Source: Betaproteobacteria bacterium UBA931 (GTDB taxonomy: Bacteria; Pseudomonadota; Gammaproteobacteria; Burkholderiales; Casimicrobiaceae). From it: a DNA stretch of 15,730 nucleotides. Every line of letters starts with the position of its first letter. Position 1 is the first letter of the stretch. The stretch is taken from NCBI GenBank assembly GCA_002293615.1, contig DBDN01000026.1:1-15730 (forward strand). The letters run 5' to 3'. The notes beneath the pieces are model-generated. The model was not told where the DNA came from. It searched no databases and was given only the letters and a program-made list of their open reading frames with translations. Positions 6,373 to 13,652 of the stretch are shown here, piece after piece. Made by a program: the position numbers and the translations under genes.

Positions 6373-6981
6373 ATGGTGACGCTTCTTCTCGCATCGACGT
6401 CACCATATCGTCGCGATCTTTTAACCCGTTTTGGCCTCCCGTTCCAAACGTTTTCTCCCGAGGTTGACGAAACGCCTTTACCGAATGAAACGCCCGCGCA
6501 ATTGGTGCTGCGTTTGTCGGAAATGAAGGCGCGAGCCGGCGAGGCGGCTTTTGCGCGCATGCCGGAGAATACATTGATTATCGGCGCGGATCAGGTTGCC
6601 GATTTCGAGGGCGTTGTGTTTGGCAAGCCCGGCTCTTTGGCGAATGCACAAAAACAATTGTCCGTACTTTCCGGCAAAACGGTGGTTTTCCGTACCGGTC
6701 TGGCGCTGTTCAATCCGCAGGCAAGGCGCTGCCGTACGGTTCGCATTGACGTGGTTACAGAATACCGAGATCTTACGGACGCTGAGATCAATCATTATTT
6801 GCATGCCGCCGAGCCATTTAACTGTGCGGGATCGGCGCGCTCCGAGGATTTGGGCATTACCTTGTTTGAACGCATTGGCAACAATGATCCGACAGCGCTT
6901 ATCGGCCTGCCGTTAATTGCTTTGGCGCGACTGTTGCGCGCCGAGAATGTTAATCCCCTTCTTTGCCGGCAATCGCCATGA
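6373..6981 (+). CDS. yceF: Maf-family nucleotide pyrophosphatase, YceF (7-methyl-GTP) type
   Basis: Hydrolyses non-canonical nucleoside triphosphates; the YceF subfamily prefers 7-methyl-GTP. The product has 202 residues from ATG 6373, the usual length. Motifs: LLASTSPYRRDLL (4-17), PEVDET (29-34), IIGADQV (69-75) with the catalytic Asp73, and GKP (84-86). The subfamily-type C-terminus is present, with CAGSARSEDLGITLFERI (151-168) and a LIGLPLIAL block (177-184). Those C-terminal features match YceF rather than the dTTP/UTP-specific YhdE type. The frame is open upstream to 6286, inside the UbiA-like gene, but 6373 gives the canonical N-terminus. Its TGA overlaps the start of the next gene (ATGA at 6978), so the two are translationally coupled. 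Confidence 0.92.
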   Translation: MVTLLLASTSPYRRDLLTRFGLPFQTFSPEVDETPLPNETPAQLVLRLSEMKARAGEAAFARMPENTLIIGADQVADFEGVVFGKPGSLANAQKQLSVLSGKTVVFRTGLALFNPQARRCRTVRIDVVTEYRDLTDAEINHYLHAAEPFNCAGSARSEDLGITLFERIGNNDPTALIGLPLIALARLLRAENVNPLLCRQSP

Positions 6982-7697
6982 GCCATATCGGCACGCTTTA
7001 CCTCGTACCCAATCTCTTGGGTATGGTTGTCCCCGAACAGGTTCTCCCGGAAAGCGTTTGCGCGATAGCCCGAAGCCTCGAATACTGGGCGGTGGAAACG
7101 CCAAAACCGGCGCGCGCTTTTCTGAAATCATTGGGTGTGGCAAAACCCGTCGCCGAATTATCGATTTGCCCTTTGCCGGGAAAAGCCGACATTGCCGAAC
7201 TTGATACGCTGATTGCAATCTGCCAAGGCGGGCATGATCTTGGTGTCCTCTCCGATGCGGGTTGCCCCGGGGTTGCCGATCCGGGCGCGTTTCTTGTCGC
7301 GCGTGCGCATGTGTATAACATTCCAATCAGACCATTGGTTGGGCCTTCGTCGATTTTGTTGGCGTTGATGGCATCGGGCATGAACGGGCAACGTTTTGTT
7401 TTTCATGGTTATTTGCCGGTCGCTGAGAATGCGCGCGCGGAAGCGTTACGTAAGCTTGAACGCGATTCGCATAAGAATGGCGGCGTTACGCAAATTTTTA
7501 TTGAAACGCCATACCGCAACGCAGCGTTGCTCAAAACAGCGGTTGACGTCTTGCGGAGCGACACAAGATTATGCGTTGCCGTTGATTTAACGCTGGTATC
7601 GGAAAGTATCCTTTGTCGATACGTGCGTGATTGGCGCAACGCTGATTTCTTTTCATATCAGAAACGACCGGCAGTATTTCTTTTACAAAGCGTATGA
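6978..7697 (+). CDS. SAM-dependent methyltransferase of the tetrapyrrole methylase superfamily (RsmI-related)
   Basis: The 239-residue product has the fold of RsmI (16S rRNA C1402 2'-O-methyltransferase) and the tetrapyrrole methylases. Near the N-terminus is GTLYLVPNLLG (5-15). The SAM-site block GVLSDAGCPGVADPG is at 89-103, followed by VGPSSILLALMASG (121-134), FHGYLP (142-147) and FIETPYRN (174-181). The closest known equivalents are the betaproteobacterial proteins found beside maf, which are paralogues of RsmI rather than RsmI itself; the usual RsmI has about 285 residues and a different C-terminus. The substrate is therefore unassigned. The start ATG overlaps the yceF stop, and a longer in-frame start (6963) is unlikely. 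The tRNA-Asn gene lies about 95 bases downstream. Confidence 0.85.
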   Translation: MSHIGTLYLVPNLLGMVVPEQVLPESVCAIARSLEYWAVETPKPARAFLKSLGVAKPVAELSICPLPGKADIAELDTLIAICQGGHDLGVLSDAGCPGVADPGAFLVARAHVYNIPIRPLVGPSSILLALMASGMNGQRFVFHGYLPVAENARAEALRKLERDSHKNGGVTQIFIETPYRNAALLKTAVDVLRSDTRLCVAVDLTLVSESILCRYVRDWRNADFFSYQKRPAVFLLQSV

Positions 7698-7770
7698 AAA
7701 AAGCGAACGACCACATCTTTTCCACTTCTCTGTATGAACGCAGATTTTGCTTTTCTCTCGGTCAATCTTT

Positions 7771-7779
7771 TGCTATCAT
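7771..7779 (+). promoter_or_regulatory. Extended -10 promoter of tRNA-Asn
   Basis: TGC followed by TATCAT (7774-7779) is an extended -10 element 12 bases before the mature tRNA 5' end. The -35 region 17 bases upstream (TTTTCT, 7751-7756) is poor, as is common when an extended -10 is present. This would give the tRNA its own promoter. Confidence 0.45.
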
Positions 7780-7791
7780 CCGTGCTTCCTT

Positions 7792-7867
7792 TCCCCGATA
7801 GCTCAGTCGGTAGAGCGACGGACTGTTAATCCGCAGGTCCCAGGTTCGAGCCCTGGTCGGGGAGCCA
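7792..7867 (+). tRNA. tRNA-Asn (anticodon GTT)
   Basis: A complete 76-base cloverleaf. The acceptor stem TCCCCGA (7792-7798) pairs with TCGGGGA (7857-7863), discriminator G at 7864, and CCA is encoded (7865-7867). The anticodon loop is CTGTTAA (7823-7829) with GTT at 7825-7827, which reads Asn codons. The T-arm contains GGTTCGAGCC. The outermost anticodon-stem pair (A7818/C7834) is mismatched, a position that is also weak in E. coli tRNA-Asn. I see no tRNA-fragment repeat nearby that would mark an integration site. Confidence 0.97.
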
Positions 7868-7874
7868 GTAAAGC

Positions 7875-7908
7875 AAAGGGTTGTGTGGTTGCCACATAAC
7901 CCTTTTTT
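7875..7908 (+). terminator. Rho-independent terminator after tRNA-Asn
   Basis: A 14-bp stem (7875-7888 with 7892-7905, one G-T pair) with a 3-base loop, and a run of six T (7903-7908). It lies 8 bases after the tRNA and 6 bases beyond the stop of the convergent minus-strand lipoprotein gene. On the minus strand the T-run is interrupted (CTTTGCTTT), so it may also serve that gene, less strongly. Confidence 0.88.
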
Positions 7909-7913
7909 GCGTT

Positions 7914-8630
7914 TTATGGTACGGAAACCGCTGCGCCGCGCGCATAACTGACAAGACGTATGGTCGCGTTCAGTACCGGGATTTCGATGGCGCTTCTTCG
8001 ATCTGTTTTTTCGACAAAACTGGCGTATTTTTCCGCGTAAATAATATTGTTGATGGCAGGCGCGTACCAAACTTTATATCGGCCGCGCGTCGGCCACCGC
8101 CAGAATTCATCGTCGTCCAGCGCGACGTAAACAAACATCATCAACGCATCGGTTTCGCCTAACGGAGAAGCTATTTTTTCCCAGCCGATGGTCTGCGTTT
8201 TTACGTCGGGCGAACCGCCCCGTTTTTCACCTCGATCGGCATGCAGCCGTTTGTGCCAGCTTTCTCCGGCGCGCATGGGAAAACGAAAACGTTGCCACGG
8301 CGGGTCAAACTGCCGTGTTTCGTCGTTTAAAAGAGCGCCTTGTGCCACCAACCCGGGCGCCGGCCAGATTTCGGTACGGGTATCGCTGATATTTTCGCCT
8401 TTGCGCGAAATTTGTACGGTAATCTGTCCGTTCTTGATGTCGGTAATTTCGTGGGTCTCGTCCCAGACAATCGGCAGGCGGTAGCCATCGGAAACCTCGT
8501 ATATCCAGCGATCACCGACGCGGTAATCGGGCGTATCAGCGGCCCGGTTCGGATCGCTGTTCAGTCCCATCATCGACGCACAGCCTTGCAGCAGCAATGC
8601 GATGATGGCTGTTAAAAAAAAACGGAACAT
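7914..8630 (-). CDS. Putative outer-membrane lipoprotein, conserved hypothetical
   Basis: The 238-residue product has a lipoprotein signal peptide, lipobox LLQGC with the acylated Cys at residue 17. Ala at +2 predicts sorting to the outer membrane under the E. coli rule. The mature part is beta-rich and full of Trp and Tyr (YRVGDRWIYEVSDGYRLP, EFWRWPTRGRYKVWYAP), a pattern I associate with an uncharacterised Burkholderiales lipoprotein family with repeated beta-sheet elements. No catalytic motif is visible. Its ATG directly follows the ilvD stop (TAA then ATG, no gap), so it is certainly co-transcribed and probably translationally coupled with ilvD. Lgt, the enzyme that would lipidate it, is encoded nearby. 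Function unknown. Confidence 0.8.
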   Translation of the reverse strand: MFRFFLTAIIALLLQGCASMMGLNSDPNRAADTPDYRVGDRWIYEVSDGYRLPIVWDETHEITDIKNGQITVQISRKGENISDTRTEIWPAPGLVAQGALLNDETRQFDPPWQRFRFPMRAGESWHKRLHADRGEKRGGSPDVKTQTIGWEKIASPLGETDALMMFVYVALDDDEFWRWPTRGRYKVWYAPAINNIIYAEKYASFVEKTDRRSAIEIPVLNATIRLVSYARGAAVSVP

Positions 8631-10319
8631 TTATGATTCACCCACGTTATCTGTTATTGCGCCTTCACTGGCGCTGGACACCAGGCGCATGTATTTTGCC
8701 AGCAACCCTTTTGTGTAGCGTGGCGCGGGTGGTTGCCATTTGGCGCGCCGCACAGCCAGCTCCTGATCGCTCACGTTTAGTTGGATGAGTAATTTGTGCG
8801 CGTCGATGGTGATCGAATCACCCTCCTCAATAAGCGCAATGGCACCACCGACAAACGCTTCCGGCGCGACATGGCCGACGACCATGCCCCAAGTGCCGCC
8901 CGAGAAGCGGCCATCGGTGATGAGGCCGACGGTTTCACCAAGCCCCTGCCCGATCAAAGCGGAAGTAGGCGCCAGCATTTCCTGCATGCCCGGCCCGCCT
9001 TTCGGCCCTTCATAACGAATCACAATAACGTCGCCGTCTTTTATTCGGCGTGCCATGATTGCTTCCATGCATGCGGCTTCGGAATCGAACACGCGCGCAG
9101 GACCTGTGATCGATGGATTTTTCAGCCCGGTAATTTTGGCAACTGCGCCTTCCGTCGCCAGATTGCCGCGCAGAATCGCGAGGTGTCCTTCCGAATAAAG
9201 CGGTTTATCGAATGGCCGAATTACCTCCTGAGCGGGCGATGGCTCTGTCGGTACGGCGGCAAGTTCTTCGGCCATCGTTTTACCGGTGATGGTTAAGCAA
9301 TCACCGTGCAACAGGTTTTTTTCCAGCAAGATTTTCAAGACTTGCGGTACGCCACCTGCGTTATTGAAATCTACCGCCACAAAACGCCCCGATGGTTTGA
9401 GATCGCACAACACGGGAACGCGACGGCGGATGCGCTCAACATCGTCAAGCGACCATGCTACACCGGCGGCAGAAGCGATCGCAAGATAATGCAGCACGGC
9501 GTTGGTTGAGCCGCCTGTGGCCATCACGAGCGACATTGCGTTTTCAATTGCTTTTTTGGTGATGATGTCGCGCGGTTTGATGTCGTGAACAATCGCGTTG
9601 TACAACACTTTTGCCGAGAGCGCCGCCGAGTCGGCTTTTTCCGGATCAGGACATGCCAGCTGCGACGAACCGAGCACGCTCATGCCCAGCGCCTCAAACG
9701 AAGACGACATGGTGTTGGCGGTATACATGCCGCCGCATGCGCCGGTAGTCGGACACGCGTTTTTTTCAATACCAACAAAATCATCGTCGCTCATTTTACC
9801 GGCCGCGTAAGCGCCGACGGCTTCGAACGAACTGACAATAGTCAAATCCTGGCCTTTCCAATGCCCAGGCTTGATTGTTCCGGCGTACACATAAACACCA
9901 GGCACATTCATGCGCGCCAGTGCGATCATGCCGCCCGGTAAATTTTTATCGCAACCGCCGACGATCAGCACGCCGTCCATGCTTTGGCCGTTTACGGACG
10001 TTTCAATTGCGTCGGCAATGACTTCGCGCGATACCAGCGAATATTTCATCGCCTCCGTTCCCATGCCGATACCGTCAGTCACCGTCGGCACGCCGAACAT
10101 CTGCGGCATTGCGCCGACTTCTTTCAATGCGGCCATAGCGCGGTCGACCAACGGCTGGATCCCGGCGTTACACGGGTTCATCGTGCTGTGGCCGTTGGCA
10201 ACGCCGACAATCGGTTTGGTGAAGTCGTCGTCACCAAAGCCAACCCGGCGCAGCATGGCGCGATTTGGCGAGCGGGCAACACCTTCGGTGATAAGGCGAG
10301 AGCGGCGGTTGTACTGCAT
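8631..10319 (-). CDS. ilvD: Dihydroxy-acid dehydratase
   Basis: Converts 2,3-dihydroxy-isovalerate and dihydroxy-methylvalerate to the 2-oxoacid precursors of valine, leucine and isoleucine. At 562 residues it is the shorter ILVD type, against 616 in E. coli, the class known to carry a [2Fe-2S] cluster. Likely cluster cysteines are C50 (in NPCNAGIQPL), C123 (in GGCDKNLPGG) and C195 (in CPTTGACGGMYTANTM). The C-terminal GRFSGGTWGMVVGHVAPEA block is intact. The start is secure: AGGAGA (10324-10329) sits 4 bases before ATG. The DMT transporter stop lies 18 bases upstream and the lipoprotein gene directly downstream, forming a three-gene operon. Confidence 0.96.
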   Translation of the reverse strand: MQYNRRSRLITEGVARSPNRAMLRRVGFGDDDFTKPIVGVANGHSTMNPCNAGIQPLVDRAMAALKEVGAMPQMFGVPTVTDGIGMGTEAMKYSLVSREVIADAIETSVNGQSMDGVLIVGGCDKNLPGGMIALARMNVPGVYVYAGTIKPGHWKGQDLTIVSSFEAVGAYAAGKMSDDDFVGIEKNACPTTGACGGMYTANTMSSSFEALGMSVLGSSQLACPDPEKADSAALSAKVLYNAIVHDIKPRDIITKKAIENAMSLVMATGGSTNAVLHYLAIASAAGVAWSLDDVERIRRRVPVLCDLKPSGRFVAVDFNNAGGVPQVLKILLEKNLLHGDCLTITGKTMAEELAAVPTEPSPAQEVIRPFDKPLYSEGHLAILRGNLATEGAVAKITGLKNPSITGPARVFDSEAACMEAIMARRIKDGDVIVIRYEGPKGGPGMQEMLAPTSALIGQGLGETVGLITDGRFSGGTWGMVVGHVAPEAFVGGAIALIEEGDSITIDAHKLLIQLNVSDQELAVRRAKWQPPAPRYTKGLLAKYMRLVSSASEGAITDNVGES

Positions 10320-10337
10320 GGGGTCTCCTGAAAATAT

Positions 10338-11264
10338 TTAACGCGAAGAAGTAGAGTCCGACGATAACATCGTATCCGGTTTAATACAACATAATATCGC
10401 GCCGCCGCCGATCAGCACAAACGCGACGGCATGAAAAAAATGCAGACGTTCATGGATGAATAACACCGCAAAAAGTGCCGAAAACAACGGAATCAAATGT
10501 GTGAAAATCCCGGAGTGAACCGGCCCGACCTTGGCGACCGCATAGCCGAACAACAGCATTGCCAGCAGTGTCGGCACCAACGCAATGTAACTTGCCAACG
10601 CAATTTCCCGCAGCGATAAACGGGGAATACCGTTTTGCGCCCAGTCAAAAATTACGGCGGGCGCGATCAAAAAAAGACCAAGAACACCGGCGAGGAAAAC
10701 AAATGCGGTAAGCGAAAGATAAACCGGGCGATAAAGCAGCAACACGGTATAAACCGCCCAAACCATCAGTCCGGCAAGTACGATGATTTCGAAACCGGAA
10801 ATGCGCAGTTGCAGCAAATGAGAAAAATCGCCGCGCGTTAGTACCACAAAAACGCCGATGAACGAAAGCGCCAGGCCGATACCTTCATGGCGTTGCGGAA
10901 TACGCCGTTTCCACAGCGCCATGATGAGCACAACCATTACGGGCACGATGGAGTTGACGATTCCCATGAAAATGGCCGTTGAGCCGCGTAGCCCAAGATA
11001 CGAAAGATAAGCGTTCGGCGCAAAACCCAGCAGCGCCAGAAGCAACATCAATCGCCATTGCGTCGTTAACGCGCGCATAATTGCCGCCCGCTCTTTATAT
11101 ACGAACGGTACCAGCACCAGCACCGCGACGCCCCAGCGAAACAAAGCCAGCGTTGCCGGCGACATGGTATTCAAAAGCCCGCGGGCGACGACGGCGTTGC
11201 TGCCCCAGAACGCGGAAGTCAAGACGAGAAACGCGTAAGCGGTAATCCGCGCGGAGGGCTTCAT
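10338..11264 (-). CDS. EamA/DMT-superfamily transporter
   Basis: A 308-residue inner-membrane protein with ten predicted hydrophobic helices in two EamA repeats. The N-terminal repeat has the typical FWGSNAVVARG and LALFRWGVA segments. The second has a helix-rich block ending in FTHLIPLFSALFAVLFIHER, the usual DMT signature near the end. Substrates in this family range over amino acids, purines and other metabolites and cannot be read from sequence. I start at ATG 11264 (MKPSARITAYAFLVL), because the frame upstream to 11411 is poorly hydrophobic and unlike the family. The gene is first in the operon with ilvD, so export of a branched-chain amino acid or a related intermediate is a reasonable but untested idea. 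Confidence 0.85.
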   Translation of the reverse strand: MKPSARITAYAFLVLTSAFWGSNAVVARGLLNTMSPATLALFRWGVAVLVLVPFVYKERAAIMRALTTQWRLMLLLALLGFAPNAYLSYLGLRGSTAIFMGIVNSIVPVMVVLIMALWKRRIPQRHEGIGLALSFIGVFVVLTRGDFSHLLQLRISGFEIIVLAGLMVWAVYTVLLLYRPVYLSLTAFVFLAGVLGLFLIAPAVIFDWAQNGIPRLSLREIALASYIALVPTLLAMLLFGYAVAKVGPVHSGIFTHLIPLFSALFAVLFIHERLHFFHAVAFVLIGGGAILCCIKPDTMLSSDSTSSR

Positions 11265-11414
11265 GAGATTTATCAAACAATGCGTTGACGGATGTTTATC
11301 GTTTTTCGCTATTATCGGACAGTCGGCAAAATAAAAACACGGGCGCGTGTAAAAAATCATGAAAACGAGACGCCATACATTCTTTTCCGGCGCGCAGCTG
11401 TCTTTTGGCAAAAC

Positions 11415-11443
11415 TTGGGGTATTGTATGGCAATCGCTATTCT
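11415..11443 (+). promoter_or_regulatory. Possible lgt promoter
   Basis: TTGGGG (11415-11420), 17-base spacer, TATTCT (11438-11443). This puts transcription start about 7-8 bases before the lgt ATG, which has no evident Shine-Dalgarno. Weak match; the alternative is a promoter further upstream in the 193-base divergent gap. Confidence 0.25.
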
Positions 11444-11457
11444 GAGAATCAAAGCAA

Positions 11458-12246
11458 ATGTTGGTTTATCCTCATATCAATCCTGTTGCCATTAGTATCG
11501 GCCCGTTCGCGGTACACTGGTATGGCGTCATGTACTTGCTCGGCTTTCTGCTTTTTTATTTTCTGGGCAAATACCGGATCAAGCGCGGACTCTATCCGGG
11601 CTGGCAAACGCATGATGTCGATGATCTGCTTTTCTACGGTGTGCTCGGTCTGATCATCGGCGCGCGTTTGGGTTACGTGCTTTTTTATAAGCCCGCGTAT
11701 TATTTCGGCAATCCACTGGAAATCTTCCAGCTTTGGCATGGCGGGATGAGTTTTCACGGCGGTTTTATCGGCGTATTGCTTGCAATTACCTTTTACGCTT
11801 GGCAGCGCCGGCGACCCTGGTTCGAGATCAGCGATTTTGTCGCACCGCTGATTCCGCTCGGCTTAGCTGCTGGCCGCATGGGTAATTTTATTAACGGCGA
11901 ACTGTGGGGCAAGCCGACGGCGTTGTCTTGGGGCATGATTTTCCCGCATGTTGACGACTTGCCGCGCCATCCGTCGCAGCTTTACGAATTTGCGCTCGAA
12001 GGCGTTGCGCTGTTCATTATCCTGTGGTGGTTTTCGGTCAAGCCTAAGCCGCGCGCGGCGGTTTCCGCATTGTTTCTGATCGGCTACGGCTCTTTCCGCT
12101 TTCTTGTCGAGTTTGCCCGTGAACCGGATAATTTCCTGCCGGCGCTGCCGTTTCACTTTTCGATGGGGCAGTGGTTGTCGTTACCGATGGTGTTGGCGGG
12201 TATAGCGATTATCTTATGGGCATATCGACGAGGAAATAATTCATGA
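11458..12246 (+). CDS. lgt: Prolipoprotein diacylglyceryl transferase
   Basis: Transfers diacylglycerol from phosphatidylglycerol to the lipobox cysteine of pre-lipoproteins, the first lipidation step, in the inner membrane. The product has 262 residues, slightly shorter than the E. coli enzyme (291). Key sites: the conserved His in the HGGMSFHGG block (H100), the Lgt signature GRMGNFINGELWG (139-151) with the essential Arg140, and FRFLVEFAREPD near residue 220 with Arg221. Several transmembrane segments match the family. Two lipoprotein genes lie in the same window as potential substrates. Its TGA overlaps an ATG (ATGA at 12243) that opens a small frame. Confidence 0.96.
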   Translation: MLVYPHINPVAISIGPFAVHWYGVMYLLGFLLFYFLGKYRIKRGLYPGWQTHDVDDLLFYGVLGLIIGARLGYVLFYKPAYYFGNPLEIFQLWHGGMSFHGGFIGVLLAITFYAWQRRRPWFEISDFVAPLIPLGLAAGRMGNFINGELWGKPTALSWGMIFPHVDDLPRHPSQLYEFALEGVALFIILWWFSVKPKPRAAVSALFLIGYGSFRFLVEFAREPDNFLPALPFHFSMGQWLSLPMVLAGIAIILWAYRRGNNS

Positions 12247-12332
12247 AAATATGTTGCCAATCTATAAAAAAGATAAGATACGCTTGCGTTTGCTTTCAGA
12301 AGTTTTATGGGAATAAAATGAATTGTCGATGA
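12243..12332 (+). CDS. Possible 29-residue cysteine-rich small protein between lgt and DUF805
   Basis: An ATG at 12243 overlaps the lgt stop (ATGA) and opens a 30-codon frame ending TGA at 12330-12332. The end itself overlaps ATG 12329, an in-frame start of the DUF805 gene. The peptide has five cysteines (positions 4, 5, 15, 17, 28) and many Lys/Arg. Translation would be coupled to lgt without its own ribosome site. Against it: the length is short, the composition is what AT-rich intergenic DNA could give by chance, and a DUF805 promoter overlaps it. Confidence 0.2.
   Translation: MKICCQSIKKIRYACVCFQKFYGNKMNCR
12290..12319 (+). promoter_or_regulatory. Possible promoter of the DUF805 gene
   Basis: TTGCTT (12290-12295) and TAAAAT (12314-12319), spaced by 18 bases, with a 5-of-6 match in the -10. 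The predicted start near 12326 leaves room for the Shine-Dalgarno at 12334-12340. Confidence 0.4.
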
Positions 12333-12346
12333 AAGGGGGAATTAAG

Positions 12347-12724
12347 ATGATAGCAATTGACTGGTCTCTGGATATTCTGAAAAACAAATATCTTCAATTC
12401 GATGGTCGTGCCGGACGCCCCGAATACTGGTTTTTCTTTCTGGCCGTTTTGGTGGTTTCAATCATATTGAGTATCATCGACAGCCTGTTGACAGGATTTC
12501 TTCTGTCAGCAATATTTTCTTTGGCAATTTTGTTGCCGTCTCTGGCTGTTTGCGTCAGAAGGTTTCACGATCAGGATCGCAGCGGTTGGTTTGCACTTTT
12601 ACTGTTGATTCCGGCTGTTGGGGTAATTATCGTTTTGGTTTTGATGGCGCTTCCCGGATCGCCAGGCGCCAATCGCTTTGGTCCTCTGGCACCAAAGTCA
12701 CCGGCAAAGACGCTTTCTCTTTAA
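12347..12724 (+). CDS. DUF805 family inner-membrane protein
   Basis: A 125-residue membrane protein. The N-terminal part carries the DUF805 hallmark FDGRAGRPEYWFF (about residues 21-33). Two hydrophobic helices follow, then AVCVRRFHDQDRSGWFALL, the other family signature (V-R-R-[FL]-H-D-x-x-R-S-G-W), another helix, and a terminal PGSPGANRFGP block that is also typical. Function unknown; homologues are widespread small inner-membrane proteins. I chose ATG 12347 because AAGGGGGA (12333-12340) lies at ideal distance. Two upstream in-frame starts exist (ATG 12329 and TTG 12323), and 12329 would overlap a small upstream frame. Confidence 0.85.
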   Translation: MIAIDWSLDILKNKYLQFDGRAGRPEYWFFFLAVLVVSIILSIIDSLLTGFLLSAIFSLAILLPSLAVCVRRFHDQDRSGWFALLLLIPAVGVIIVLVLMALPGSPGANRFGPLAPKSPAKTLSL

Positions 12725-12743
12725 CCTAAAAAACGTTTCCGAA

Positions 12744-12768
12744 AAACCTGCCGCATGGCGGCAGGTTT
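12744..12768 (-). terminator. Shared terminator between DUF805 and fxsA
   Basis: A perfect 11-bp stem (AAACCTGCCGC 12744-12754, GCGGCAGGTTT 12758-12768) with a 3-base loop. On the minus strand it is followed by a run of five T (complement of 12742-12746), directly after the FxsA-like stop. On the plus strand the tail is TTTCATTCTT, weaker, so it probably also ends DUF805 transcription. Confidence 0.85.
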
Positions 12769-13202
12769 CATTCTTCCCGACGATATTCGCCTTCGATGGC
12801 TTCGTCCTGCGAATAGACGCGCGTATGCGGCTTGCGATAGGGCGGAGGATCCTGATAAGGCGGTACGGTACGCGCATCAGAAATATTTGCGGAGCTACCA
12901 CCACGGCCAAGGAGCAGCAACACCACAGCGATACAAGCGCTGCCGATACCCGGCAAAATAAGCAGAAAGCCTGCCAGCGCCCGACGAAGGCTGCCCCAAA
13001 GCGCCCATGGTGAACCTTCAAGGCGGCGTAGCGCCTGCCAATGTGCTTGCACCCGTTGCCATTCCAACGACAGCAGGATTACGCCTGCTACCGCGGGCAA
13101 GACAAAAAAAAGCCAGGCATCAAGACCAAGCGCGTCGGCGAGCACAAATGTGAGCCAGAGGTCAAGCGCCCATGGGAGCAATAAAAAAATAATAAACGGC
13201 AT
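12768..13202 (-). CDS. fxsA: FxsA-like cytoplasmic membrane protein
   Basis: About 144 residues starting MPFIIFLLLPW. Three hydrophobic segments with a central LLSLEWQRVQAHWQALRRLEG block, a second segment GFLLILPGIGSACIAVVLLL that matches the GLLLLLPGFF-type helix of E. coli FxsA, and a hydrophilic C-terminal tail of about 45 residues rich in Pro and Tyr, ending in GEYRREE. E. coli FxsA ends with a comparable GEYQRKDD, which is good support. FxsA, when over-produced, suppresses F-exclusion of phage T7; its normal role is unclear. I take ATG 13202; GTG 13238 would add twelve residues and cannot be excluded. Convergent with DUF805 and divergent from cutA. Confidence 0.65.
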   Translation of the reverse strand: MPFIIFLLLPWALDLWLTFVLADALGLDAWLFFVLPAVAGVILLSLEWQRVQAHWQALRRLEGSPWALWGSLRRALAGFLLILPGIGSACIAVVLLLLGRGGSSANISDARTVPPYQDPPPYRKPHTRVYSQDEAIEGEYRREE

Positions 13203-13285
13203 AATATAAGACGACTTCTGTTGAATACGTTTTATCACAAGATCGCACGGTAATTACCGCACAATAAATAAGGAATAGAACCTAT

Positions 13286-13603
13286 ATGTTGATTGTTTAT
13301 ACCACGCTTCCCGACAATAACACCGCCAATCGTTTCGCGCTTGCCTTGATCGAACAACGGCTGGCGGCATGTGTGCATATTGGCGCGCCGCTGACGGCTG
13401 TTTATCGCTGGCAGGATGTCATCGAACAGGCGACAGAAATCCCGCTGGCAATCAAAACACCTCGCGCGCATTATCCCGCTTTGCAGGCATGGCTCGAAGA
13501 GCATCATCCGTATGAAGTGCCCGAAATCATTGCTGTTACGGTAAGCGATGTATTGCCGGTCTACCTTAAATGGGTGCAGCAGGAAACAAAAACAAGGCCT
13601 TGA
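13286..13603 (+). CDS. cutA: Divalent-cation tolerance protein CutA
   Basis: A 105-residue trimeric cytoplasmic protein, named from copper tolerance in E. coli; its exact molecular role is disputed. Signatures: the N-terminal LIVYTTLPD strand, RLAACVHI (25-32), VYRWQDVIEQATEIPLAIKT (39-58), and HPYEVPEIIAV (74-84). AGGAATAG (13270-13277) precedes the ATG by 8 bases. It is followed by a DsbD-type gene, the arrangement also seen in E. coli (cutA-dsbD) and in many proteobacteria. In E. coli the pair is co-transcribed; here the gap to the next gene is 49 bases. Confidence 0.93.
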   Translation: MLIVYTTLPDNNTANRFALALIEQRLAACVHIGAPLTAVYRWQDVIEQATEIPLAIKTPRAHYPALQAWLEEHHPYEVPEIIAVTVSDVLPVYLKWVQQETKTRP

Positions 13604-13652
13604 TAGGCAATCCGTTATAATCGGCCATGTTTTGGTGCTGAAGAGGCGGATG

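Noticed and set aside
7792..7867. tRNA-Asn as an integration site for a genomic island
   Set aside because: No integrase gene and no repeat of the tRNA 3' end are seen in the window; the genes downstream are ordinary core genes.
8785..10341. Several plus-strand open frames opposite ilvD
   Set aside because: They are antisense shadows of a strongly conserved gene, common in this codon usage, with no motifs or start signals.
11265..11411. N-terminal extension of the DMT transporter
   Set aside because: The extra 49 residues are polar and unlike the family; ATG 11264 gives the standard N-terminus.
13548..13652. Upstream extension of the DsbD-like frame from TTG 13548
   Set aside because: It would overlap cutA and bury the signal peptide; ATG 13653 has a ribosome site and a proper signal sequence.
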